Shown here: piece after piece, positions 50,438 through 61,131 of the stretch
How positions within the stretch are numbered: the first letter of the stretch is position 1
Layout: every line of letters begins with the position of its first letter
Assembly (NCBI GenBank): GCA_949358305.1
Contig: OX442324.1
Coordinates: 6,205,575 to 6,269,574, forward strand
Direction: 5' to 3'
Origin: Strigamia acuminata
Taxonomy: Eukaryota; Arthropoda; Chilopoda; Geophilomorpha; Linotaeniidae
Length of the DNA: 64,000 nt
Notes under the pieces: model-generated
Database searches by the model: none
Told to the model about the DNA's origin: nothing
The model's input: the letters and a program-made list of their open reading frames with translations, nothing else
Translations under genes and position numbers: made by a program

Positions 50438-53130
50438 ATGGAAATAGTTCTACCCATCATCGCAGGTTGATGATAAATAAAATAATGGGAGACGCAAATC
50501 ATTCGTGTTACCCTAAATGCTTAAAACTTCAATATATTTATATTGTGCGCTTTGCACGTGTGTTTTTCAGTTCGAAGTTCGTCCGGAGTTGAGTTAAATG
50601 TTTGTTCGCCCACAAACAATGACAGATTGCCAGATTTTGACAAGTAAATCCGTAGATGTGAAATAATATGATGCAAAAATATTTTTTTTTAAATTTTTTT
50701 TATCCGTCCGTACAGAGACACGAGCCACACGTGTAGGGCTATGGCCATGAGTGGCAATGGGAAATATTTCGCATGGACAAACAACCAAACGTACAAATAT
50801 TTTATAAATTATAAACAAAATTGTCAACGTTTTTAAATTTATTTAGGGTTAATGTCGTCTCGATGGCAACACGTGCGACTGCCATGCAGTTAGAAAAGCC
50901 CAAAACGAATTATTTACAATTTTCCCCATTAGGAAATGTTTTAGCAACTTGGGAAATTTATTCTGGTAAACAAAATATAATAATAAAATACCGTTATTTT
51001 GCCTCCCCCTCCCATACGTACTGGTATTTTATTAATATTTTTCTTTTAAAATAAAAGTAAAAGACAGTCCTCAGGAAAGTGCCAATCTTCATTTGTGGGA
51101 AGTGCAGTCTGGAAGTTGCATTAGAAGTTTCATCCAGAAAAAACAGTCTGACTGGCAAGTCGTTCTATTCCCTAAGAAATGAAAATAAAATTAATACAAA
51201 ATTAATTTATTTCAGGTGTCCTCAGTGGAGCGACGACGAATCGATTTGCTCACGGAATGTCAATAACGAAGTTCAATTCTACGAAAACAATAATTTCAGT
51301 AATATAATTATCTTAAAATTAAACAAAAAATATATTTTAGTTTAATTTTTCTTTTTAGATACTATCATCAATAAAATCCATCTTCAAAAAGTTGCTAATT
51401 TCTCTCTGTCGCATGGTGCATCGCCGTTTCACGTTGCGTGTTACGTTCCCGGCAAATCTGTACGTTATTCCTTATATTTCCATCTAAATATTTTGATTCT
51501 CACTAAATTACTCTTCAAGGGTCAACCCTCATTTGTGCGCGTGTACAAATATCCAAATTTCGAAGGAAACAACTCAATAATTGCTTCTAGAAGCTTTTTC
51601 CGCGCAGACAGAGTCGAGATGAAATGGAATAAGAAAGGGAATGGCGTTTTGATACACACTAGCACTGATGTGGATAAAACCGGAGCTTCGTATTACGGAG
51701 AGCAGAAACTTCACGTGATAATTACTAATGGCGAAAGTAGTGCAGTACCGTTAAGTAATTAAAACTCTAATAAACCACTCAATGCTAAAAATTTCTAAAA
51801 CACTTCTAATTTACAACAGCAAAAAGTGGTCCCGTTTACACGGCAGAATGGAATCCAAACTTGCCCGAGTTTTGTGTCATTTATGGATGTATCCTTGCAG
51901 AAATGAATTTTTAAAATGAATTTCATAAAAAAAAATATTAAACCTTAATTATTTCAGTTATGCCCGCTAAGGCGACCATTTTTAACTTGAAATGCGAGCC
52001 CATATTTGACTTCGGGACCGGTCCTCGCAATTTGATCCATTACAACTATTTTGGCAATAATATCCTTTAATTAACTAGTAATAATTGTTTACTAATTCTC
52101 AGAGGAATTGAATTGACTTTAACTAGTCATACTTCTCATTCTTGCCGGGTTTGGAAACCTTCGGGGTAACGTTGAGCTGTGGGACTTGAAACGACGTCGG
52201 CTCATAACTCAAATCCAAGCCAGCGATTCGACTCACTTGGAGTGGTACTCGGATGGAGAACATTTTCTAACCGCCACAACATCACCTCGTTTGCGCGTAG
52301 CAAATGGGTATGTCAACTCGAGTCCTACGAATGTACTAAAACTAAAATCTCCACATTAAACAGATACAAACTGTGGCATTACACTGGGAAAATGTTTCTG
52401 GAAAAGAAATGGCCGGATAATGAAGAACTGCTAGAAGTTATGTGGCAACCGCATCCACCGGACACTTTTCACCAAAAACAACTTACTTACTCCCTGACCA
52501 CATCTCAACAAAACGATCGTATGTTATTTTTATTTGCATTATATTTTCAAATAAATAAATTATCGTATTTGATTATTAAACAGCGCCGCAGCAAGCTTAT
52601 AGGCCGCCAGGTGCACGAGGTCGGCCTTCGACGATCAAATTGCACGAGAATGAGCCTCCTTCCAACGCTAAAGGACAAGACGGTAATTTCCGAAAATTGA
52701 ATATTTTTCTACTAAATACTGACATTCAGTCATTTCGTTAGCAATGTCTAAATCAGCGCTGAAGAATAAGAAGAAAAGAGATGCGAAGAAAGCGAAGAAA
52801 GACACGGAACCGGAAACCAGGAGTACTGACGAAACTGCTCACGTAGAACCGTTGCCTTCGCCAAAGACTGCCGCGAATCCGGATTCGGAACCGGACCCGG
52901 AGCAGAGCAAGAAGATTCGCAACCTTCAGAAGGTAGAATTGCTTACGCTTTTCATCTCTGCCGATTATTATTCATCTTTATTTTTTTGTGTTAATCTGCA
53001 GAAGTTGGATCAGATTAAAAAGCTGAAAGACCAACAGAAGACTGGGAAACACCTGGAACTAAATCAACTGGAAAAACTGAAGAAAGAAGGGGAGCTACTG
53101 AAGGAGATGAAGGATCTACAGTTGCATTGA
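50438..53130 (+). CDS. EIF2A: Eukaryotic translation initiation factor 2A, 15 exons
   Basis: Cytosolic factor that binds the 40S subunit and supports GTP-independent, alternative or stress-time initiation. Exons: 50438-50465, 50571-50643, 50716-50790, 50847-50965, 51058-51154, 51216-51298, 51359-51459, 51520-51754, 51820-51888, 51958-52059, 52133-52307, 52364-52518, 52584-52682, 52730-52932, 53002-53130; phases agree, giving 580 aa (human 585). The start is MEIVLPIIAVRSSSG, similar to the human PLLTVRGSEG start. The beta-propeller includes CSRNVNNEVQFYENNNF, VDKTGASYYGEQ, GFMPAKATIFNLKCEP, FDFGTGPRN, LILAGFGNLRG and NGYKLWHYTG. The tail is Lys-rich and coiled (MSKSALKNKKKRDAKKAKK; KLDQIKKLKDQQKTGKHLE). 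Two introns are U12-type and one has a GC donor (see separate entries). AATAAA lies at 53163-53168. Confidence 0.96.
51155..51215 (+). other. GC-AG intron 5 of EIF2A
   Basis: The reading frame (QSDW|CPQW) requires splicing after GACTG with donor GCAAGT, the optimal GC-type donor, and a normal TTTCAG acceptor. No in-phase GT donor is nearby. Confidence 0.85.
51889..51957 (+). other. Probable U12-type GT-AG intron 9 of EIF2A
   Basis: Donor GTATCCTTGC matches the minor-spliceosome 5' site (RTATCCTTT). A branch-like AACCTTAAT (consensus TTCCTTRAY) ends about 9 nt from the TTTCAG acceptor. Splicing here gives YG|FMPAKATIF, as in other EIF2A proteins. Confidence 0.8.
52060..52132 (+). other. U12-type AT-AC intron 10 of EIF2A (73 nt)
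   Basis: Starts ATATCCTTTA, a perfect U12 AT-AC donor. Branch-like GACTTTAAC ends nine nt before the terminal AC. Removing exactly this segment gives GN|ILILAGFGNLRG, matching the human HILVLAGFGNLRG. No GT donor can produce this join. Confidence 0.92.
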
Positions 53131-53467
53131 ATACTGTACTAAAACAAAAAATTAAAAATTAAAATAAAATTTAAATTTTACAGTTTTCATGCCGTCAACA
53201 TGAAACGCAAAAACGTTGTAGGATTTCAATTTTTAGATTTATTACATTTGTAAGGCACATTTTTTGGGACTATAAAAATCTACTCTAGCATTTAATAAGT
53301 AAAACAATGCGACACATTACACAATTTTGTGCAGGCATTTTGCCTGTCAAATACAAACAGAACCGAGAAAATAAAGCTAGCAAAAAAAAAATATCAACAC
53401 TCTTTCTCAAATGTCACTAATACGGCCAAATGGAAGACTTAAACAGTACACAAATTATAAATGGACA
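53131..53467. other. Tail-to-tail gap between EIF2A and the zinc-finger gene
   Basis: Convergent 3'-UTRs. AATAAA at 53163-53168 serves EIF2A; a minus-strand AATAAA (TTTATT at 53238-53243) is a candidate for the zinc-finger gene. No gene is seen. Confidence 0.5.
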
Positions 53468-56400
53468 TCATCTACGTAGTACGCTTTTCGTTTGTTTCCC
53501 TTCCAACGGCATAACCCTTAATTTCGTTATCCGGACCTGCCTCAATGCTCGCGTAGTGGTATCCGAACGAAATTTCTTGGAACTATCCGAATTACTGTCG
53601 CAACAGCCGCATCGTTTGGAAGCGTGGCTCGAATTCCTGGCTCTCATCCGCCCCGTTTTACTGCGCGATGTGTCTTCCGTTTCTTCGTTCTCGTTTCTAA
53701 CCACAGGTACGAGCGGGCTCGTTTTCTGATAATTATTCACCTCTCCCTCTTCCGGTTCCTTTTTGATGTACGAAAAACGCTCGAGAATAGTCCGAGGGCT
53801 GTTCGACGTTTGTAAGTTATTGCAGATACCAAAATTGTTGATGTTTTCTTCCACATAACCGGTATTGAAGTCCGATTTGATTTCCGTATTACTTGAATTG
53901 TCATTGGCCAAACACGCGCTTTCACTCATTTCCGGATCGCTAAATAAATTAAAGCCTCTTTCGAAATCACTATTCACCATGTCGGACAGACTAGGTTGGT
54001 AGTCACTCATACAAGCAGCGAAACTGCAATTGTTCTCATTACTGAAATATTTCTCTAACGACTCGTCCACTCTCTCTTCGTTCATAAATTCGATATTTAC
54101 ATTAGCTACGGCGTCGGCTACGGCGTCGGCTACAGCATCGGCATCGGCATCAGCATCGACCTCGGCCTCGGCCTCGGCATCGGCATTGGCATCGGCATCG
54201 TCAACCGCTGCTGGTGGTGCGATTTCTTTCTGCTCAACCTTTTTTCTGGGTTTACGCGGTGAAATTTTGACACTGGTGGTTTGGTTGTGGACAGTTTTTA
54301 AATGCCGATTCATGTTGTACCCGTTTGAAAAATCCTTTCCGCACTGCGGACACATCACTTTGTTCTGTGGAGATTTGCGCGGCAGTTTCTTTTTTGGAGA
54401 TTCGTTCGGCGTTGTAACTTCATCTTGTATTGGACTCTAAAACAGAAAAAAAAAATATTCACATAGTCACATGTCATTCAATAATAGTTAAAACAAGCAA
54501 GTGAGTGCAAACCTTCTTTTTCTTCGAAGATTTCTTCTTGGTGTTTGCAGTTGCCTTGACATTTGCTTGCGGTTGCTCCAACATGATATTCAACATCTAA
54601 AAAAATTTACACACACGTGTATAAATACAGTGTATTCCCCCCATCTAAATTCCAAATCCCAATCTCCCTGAACTCCGGCATGCAGAAATATTCAACTAAG
54701 AAAATTCAACTAAGAATATCCACAAAAAAATAAAATAAAATAAAATTACACAAAACTAGTTAAATCAGCCCCGCCTCTTGTGGCATTGGAAAAATTAGAA
54801 ATTTACCTGTATATCAGTCTGTATATCTGTGTGTATATCGGTCGTTGGCTCGTTAAGTGGCATTGGTTGAACATCGTTCAAAAACAAGTGTAGATTTGTA
54901 GGTAACGGCGAGTCGCTGGGAGAATTGAACGTCGTCAAAACTTGATTCGTCGGTGGAGTGTATTCTTCTTCTTTAACCTGCGGTATAGTTTCCACGTGCA
55001 CCTGTTCCACAATTAGCGGCGAACAAACCGGGAGCTCGACCGAATCGCTTTTAACATTCTGAACCGGTGAAAACGATTTATCGGCCGACACGATTATCTT
55101 GGGATTGCTCTTTGCCTGTTCCTTGTATTCATCCAAGATCTTCATGATCTTCTCGTCTTCGGCCGTCTTAGGAACCACCGTGGCTTTGGGCGCCTTCTGA
55201 TTGTCCGATTTGCTCACTTTAAACGTCCTAAGGTTGCTGATGGTCTGCAGCGAGTATGGATTGATCATCACGTTGCCGCAATCGGCAACCAATCTCGGAA
55301 AATGCAATTTCTTTGTCACGCTTTCCGGAGCGAGACTCGGCAGGGGCTTGGCAGCCATTTGTACACCTTTCAAGCTACTCAACTCAACTTTCTTCACCTG
55401 ATTCGAATTGCAAACTGCACTGACGCAGGTCAAAGGCATCGAGCGCGGAACGGCGGCAGAAGCCTGCGTCGACGCACCACTTTTAAAATGTCCCTTGGGC
55501 GCGACCTTCTTCTGATGCGCCTTTTCCGGGGACCCTTTTAGAAGTCTATACTCCATGCCGCCGTGTTGGTTCCGCACGCTCGTCCATTTCGGACCGCTTT
55601 TCTTCCTGGACGGAAACAGCTTGCCCTTGCGCACACTTTTCGCTTCCGGTTCGATCACCATGCCAAAAGCATCCGTGCTCGTTTGAACCTGTGCCGGAAT
55701 GACAACACTGTTTACAGTTAACAGTTGCTGAGCCACCCCCGGAGTCGTGTCCGGGTGCGGATTCATCATCCGATGGGGAACCACCATTACCTGAGCATTG
55801 CTCAGGGGCTTTGAATTCGCCGCTGTTCGATTGTGATTGGCCTGTTTTTCACCCAACACCATCCACTTGTAAGTCGAGTCAAAATTGGCCGATGCAACAG
55901 TTCCCGAATCTGAATACAATGTTACCATTCCGTCACTCTTAATCGTCTTGTTCTTCGAATCGGCTTCGTCCATCGCTTCCGTTTCTTGCTGCTGTTCCGT
56001 CGTCGCGCATTCTGGGGCGACGAGCGCCGCAGGTGGCTCGAAGGAAGTTGAGTTGTGTGCTTGCGCAACCTGATCGTTCGTCGGTTCGACGTGCGGCGGA
56101 TTGCCGGTAGCGAGTTCGTCGGCATCGCACAAGTTGAGAAGTGCTTCCGACAACGGGATCGTCTCTTCCGCAGAGGCGGAGTTGGCTAAAGGCTCTTGCG
56201 TCTTAGCGAGTAAATTCGTCGTGGTGATGATGCAGGGTCGTTGGACTGTCGTGGAAAGGTTGGTACTGGCATTAATCGTTTTAGCAAACTCCGCGCCACT
56301 TTGGAGACTCTTTTGCACGGCTACGACATTCGGCTGCGAAACGATTTGCATTTTTTCGGCATTTGTGGCGCTCGAGGAAGCATTTGGATTCACGACGGTG

Positions 56401-59400
56401 CAGCGGGCGTTGAAAAGTACGTAGCTGCCCGTGGTCGATGCGGGACATGCGACGGCCACGGTGTTCTTAGAGAACGCGACGGCGTTGTCGACGAGTTTCA
56501 CGTGCAGTCTAGTTGTAGACGGCATACTGCCCAGCACCTTTTGCGAGGCGATGCTCTTCTGATCCGCGTGCACGGGAATGACGACGGAACTGGTGATCAA
56601 TGGACTCGTGTACACCTGAACGGGAGTGCTGACCGTTTTAGGCGTCGACTGCGTCAAAGTCATGAAATTAATTTTATTCTCGGCCGACGTAACTCCTGGC
56701 TGCAAGTGCACGGGCGACACGATCTGCACTACGGGCAATTGAATCGACGTGCCGACGTCGTTGTTTATCACCAGTTTCTTTGCGGCTTTCTTCGAGCTTT
56801 TCTCTTCTTTCAGCACTTCGGAGTTTATTCCATTCGGCGACTTCGTCTTCTCTTTGCTTCCTACGGCAAGTGCGACGGCTCCATGAGTGCCGCTCACCAA
56901 TACTTTTTCGTTGTTTATCAGTAACTTGTTGGCGTCGACCATATCGGAGTGCGAAATCACCACTTTCGGATTCATCTGTTCCATGGTCAAACCAGCTTTC
57001 ACCAGAGCGGTGTGCGCCAGAAGCGGCATTTTTGACAACAGCTTTTCGTTCGACGAAGACGTGACGTGAATAAAAGTATTAGTTTTCTGCGGAGATGCTT
57101 TCGTAGCTTCGTTGGTTGCCAGCGGCGGCTCCGGTCTGGGAGTCTCGTACTGCACTTGGATCCCCGGCACGACGCCGTGCGTCTTCACAAGCACGCTCGG
57201 CGCTTTCAATTCAGTCGATTGTGCAGGCGATGGATGACTCTGTTTCAAATTATTCGCGGCAACCTTTTTCGTCTCTACTTGTTCCTTCGTCGTCGAACTT
57301 GCGGGTGTTGCATTAAAGAACGGCACAGATTTAAATGAAACTAGTGATTGTGACTTGTTGAATTCTCGCCGCCTCAATTCCTCCAGTAACACGGGCTCGC
57401 CCTTGGCTTTTAAGTCGGTCACTCTCACTAGCTTAATTAAATTTGTGCGGGTTAATGCCTCTTTGAGAAAACTAGTTTCATTCGTCGGTCTGTCCAAATA
57501 AAACGTTGGATTCGCCTCCGACACTGCCACTTTGCACGGCTCGGTTGGAACGCCTTCGTCCGGTCTCTCTCGCTTTATCTTCACCACGGTGGTGCCGGTG
57601 GTACCCGGATTACTCTTTGTCGAGACTGCTTTGCACGTGTATTTAATGTTAGACGCTTTGGCAATCGGTAACGCGACTTTTTGTTCGACAATGGCGGGTC
57701 TTTGGGGTTCGCATGTGTCCGCTAAGGACGCCATCATAACTTTCATGGCAGATTTCGTCTCCAAATAGATTTCGCAGCGATTTTTCAGTTCTGACCAATT
57801 CAACTCCCAACTCAGCGTTTTGTTTCGCGGTTCATCGAGAACGATGGTCAAATCTTCCAATATTTCCTCGGGTAAATCTTGGCCCTGTTCTTCAAATATG
57901 TAATGGGAAATCTTCCACGGGTCAATTTCAGGTTCAGAAATCCTGTCCAGCACACTGGACAATACGTTTTTCACATCGTCCATAACTTGGTCTTCGATTA
58001 CAGTTTCGCACGCGTTTTTTGGCGATTGACGACACGCTCCTTGGATGGTGCAATGACAGAATCCAGAACAAAGTTCATATTTTTTATTGGAAATTGACTT
58101 CTCGTCATCGATGATGGCAAATTGCTGAAGTTGATTAAGACGATCTTTAGTGGGATTGATTGAAAATGCTGATAAAAAACATTCACGGGCTAAAAGCGAG
58201 TGATCACCTAAAAAAATAAATATCAATAAAAAATCACGGTAGTTATCGCAAACAAGAATATGCAGAAAAATAATTACCAAGTATTTGTGCTAATTTGCAC
58301 AATACATTAGCAAAATGAACTTCAAGTTCATTAACATCGCTGGTTTGTTCCATACGAGCATTTTCTAAGTAATTTAAATCAACCGTCAATCCTTTTATGT
58401 ATAACTCAACGTACAGCCGTAGCAGCTTGCTTCCAAACTATTAAATAATATATAAAATAAATATTTTATCAAGAAATAAAATAAAATTTAAAAATGTGCA
58501 AAATAAATAACTCACCTTAGCAAACAATAAATCTACAATCAAGTAGTAATGAGCACTTGTCGTAAATATAGAAGCCAGCATCATGACTTGCTCCCACAGA
58601 ATCTGCGAAGTCACTTGAAGTTTATCCAGAACATTAATCCACATTTCCATCAAATTCTAGAAATAAAAAAATTGTTATTAAATTCCTTTGAGTCGCCTTC
58701 GAATAGAAGCCGCGCCTCAGAGAGGCGGTTTGAAATAAGAGCCGCGGCTACTATTAGAGGGCTTTTGTAACCAAACGAGAAACGATTAATGAAACATTCA
58801 TCGATGATGATGGTTATTTAGATAGAAATTTCAATGGAAAAAATTAAAATTTCACTGAGAAAAATAAAATTTTAATGAAAAAAGTGAAATTTCAATGAAA
58901 AAAATGAAATTTCAATGAAAAAATTGAAACTTCAATGAAAAAATTGAAACTTCAATGAAAAAATTGAAATTTCAATGAAAAAATTGAAATTTCAATGAAA
59001 AAATTGAAATTTTAATGAAAAAATTGAAATTTCAATGAAAAAATTAAAATTTCAATGAAAAATTGAAATTTTAATAAAAAAAATTGAAATTTCAATGACA
59101 AAATGGAATTTTCAATGACAAAATTGAAATTTCAATGACAAAATTGAAATTTCAATGACAAAATTGAAATTTCAATGACAAAATTGAAATTTCAATGACA
59201 AAATTGAAATTTCAATGACAAAATTGAAATTTCAATGACAAAATTGAAATTTCAATGACAAAATTGAAATTTTAATGAAAAAATGGTAAACAATTGTAAT
59301 AAGAGCCGCGGCTCAGGATGCCCGTTTTGGATTAGAGCCGCGGCTCTTACTCTAGAAAATACAGTAGTATAAATAAGGAAAAACAATACTACCTTAGTAT

Positions 59401-61131
59401 ATGCATAAGTAGTTTTTAAAAATATATCTCTGACTAGGAAAATCTGTATCAGACAAGAAGCAAACGACAGTGCATCGTTATCGGAAGATGTAAGTACACG
59501 ATTTACAAAATCCATTCCTTTCTCGCAAGAGTACGAAGACAATAACTAGAAAAAATGATTCAAAAAAATGATGAAACAACATCACAAAATTAAAAATAAT
59601 AAAACTCACTTCTTTAGTTAATCGATCAATCAAACCCAATTGAAAGAGAAGTCTGTAATACATATCGTTCACCCGTTCTTCCTCTTTCAACGTGCTGTAG
59701 TTTAAGCAGCAGGTACAAAATTTCAACGCAAGTTCGTCACGCCTGTCGTGCACCAAAGATTGCAGTTGTAGCCACAGAATCTCGGAATTCATAGTCTCAC
59801 AATAATGTTTCAGACTTCCTGATTTAACCAAATGTAAAAAAATGTTAATTTTTAGGAAATAATAAGCGTTAAATTGATATACCTATGACATTGGAATCGC
59901 AGGTTTGGTCGCTTAAAATATTATACCACGAATCTGTGTTGGATACTTCAATCAGCGCAGAAACAAGCGATAAGCTCTCCGGCCGTGATTTTGCACGGCA
60001 CAAACAATTCTGCAAAGCAGAATTTAACCGACATTTCAATTCGGGTTTCATGTTCAGCCAGTTCACGTGCAGAATTGAATTAGCTGTCAACCTATCGGTG
60101 TAAACATTAATTTTAAAAAAATCATGAGTTAAGGTATGTTCAAACATTACTTCAAAGTTTTAACTCACTTGAATAAAATAACGATTTTTTCGTGAACATT
60201 TTCTTCATTGCCGCAACTAAGTGTATCCCATGACTCTATTACTTTATTAAGTGCAACTTCGCACCGAATCATTTCTTCCTCGCCCTGAAACAAAAGAAAA
60301 AAAAATTGAAAATTAAATTCAAATATATAAGTATGCATCATTCCATCTCAGGATCCAGATGGACAATTTTAAAGAGAAAGTTCACTGTTTCCTGATTCCA
60401 CAGACCTAATTTCGAGGCACTTCCTTTATCAAGTGTTGCGCAAAATAATTGCAAATTTTTTTTAAAAATATTATTTCAAAATTTGAAATAAAAAATAAAA
60501 AATAAAGAACCCAAAATACTTTTCATTTTCAGTAAACTTTTGTCTCTGACTCATCAGACTCGCACCTTGATTCTTAAATATTCTGTAATTTAAAAACAAA
60601 TACGATTTCAAGGTAAAGATCAATAATTATTTTGCTAAGTTTACATGTAATTAAACAATTTTGGTTGGATTTTCTCGAAAAATGCACCCAAACCTCAGAA
60701 ATATGAATAGAATAAGCATATTGTAAAATAAATAATTTTACTCACAATAAATTGTCGTTTGTAATCACTCGACAATTATTTCGCTTTTATTGTTCGACTT
60801 CGTGATAAAAACAAAGCCCGATTGAATGTAATATGCTCTACTTGTTGCAAGCTTTACGGCAAGTGAGGGACAAAGCAAATTAATAGTAAATGAGTTTTGG
60901 TATTTGGTATTTGCAAGTCGTGACAAAAATCTGATCCCAGTCAAATGCAAACAACACTTAATGCAAAAATAAGAACTTGTCGCCTTCAATTAATGCTGAG
61001 CAGTATTGAAATGCACGGAAATATAAAAAATTATCCCAGGAATATAAATTATGCGGCAATTTATTGAAAAGGTGATTAGAGAAATCAAAAACTTATATCC
61101 TTACCATGAACACAAACCGACGATCGGCCAT
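53468..61131 (-). CDS. Large nuclear zinc-finger protein, ZNF292/RLF-like N-terminus, 10 exons
   Basis: Exons: 61131-61105, 60284-60169, 60091-59883, 59818-59610, 59545-59393, 58656-58516, 58437-58278, 58207-54807 (3.4 kb), 54596-54513, 54436-53468; phases agree, giving 1822 aa. Residues about 1-360 look all-helical (WLQLQSLVHDRRDELALKFC, FASCLIQIFLVRDIFL, WINVLDKLQVTSQILWEQVM) and run parallel to what I recall of the ZNF292/RLF/ZNF654 N-terminal region. The big exon encodes long disordered sequence rich in Ser, Thr, Val, Lys and Pro, with a Cys cluster ELCSGFCHCTIQGACRQ near its start. The tail has a basic KKKSSKKKK stretch and one C2H2 finger, CPQCGKDFSNGYNMNRHLK then TVH, followed by an Ala/Asp repeat. 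A chromatin or transcription role is inferred. Vertebrate relatives carry many fingers; only one is seen here, so the family call is tentative. It ends tail-to-tail with EIF2A. Confidence 0.75.
54108..54200 (-). repeat. In-frame trinucleotide-type repeat coding for Ala-Asp/Glu/Val
   Basis: Imperfect tandem GCCGATGCC-like hexamers in the last exon of the zinc-finger gene. They encode about 30 residues of alternating Ala with Asp, Glu or Val. Mutation by slippage would keep the frame. Confidence 0.9.
58681..59364. mobile_element. MITE-like element carrying a 20-bp minisatellite (copy 2 of family)
   Basis: The right end GGATTAGAGCCGCGGCTCTT then CTAGAAAATACAG is close to the right end of the 11492-11904 element. 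The left end has GAATAGAAGCCGCGCCTC and AAGAGCCGCGGCT but has lost the clear terminal repeat. TA follows the right end. It fills most of intron 5 of the zinc-finger gene and ends only 28 nt from exon 5. Confidence 0.65.
58833..59275. repeat. 20-bp tandem repeat, about 22 copies, two sub-types
   Basis: The unit is TTGAAATTTCAATGAAAAAA-like. The first half (to about 59090) carries ...AATGAAAA and the second half ...AATGACAA, so the array has two homogenised blocks. Each unit contains the palindrome GAAATTTC. Confidence 0.95.
60285..61104 (-). other. Intron 1 of the zinc-finger gene
   Basis: 820 nt, A/T-rich. No additional exon is recognised. Confidence 0.6.

Noticed and set aside
54030-57768. 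Open frames on the plus strand opposite the zinc-finger gene
   Set aside because: Shadows of the long minus-strand coding exons; no family features or splice logic.
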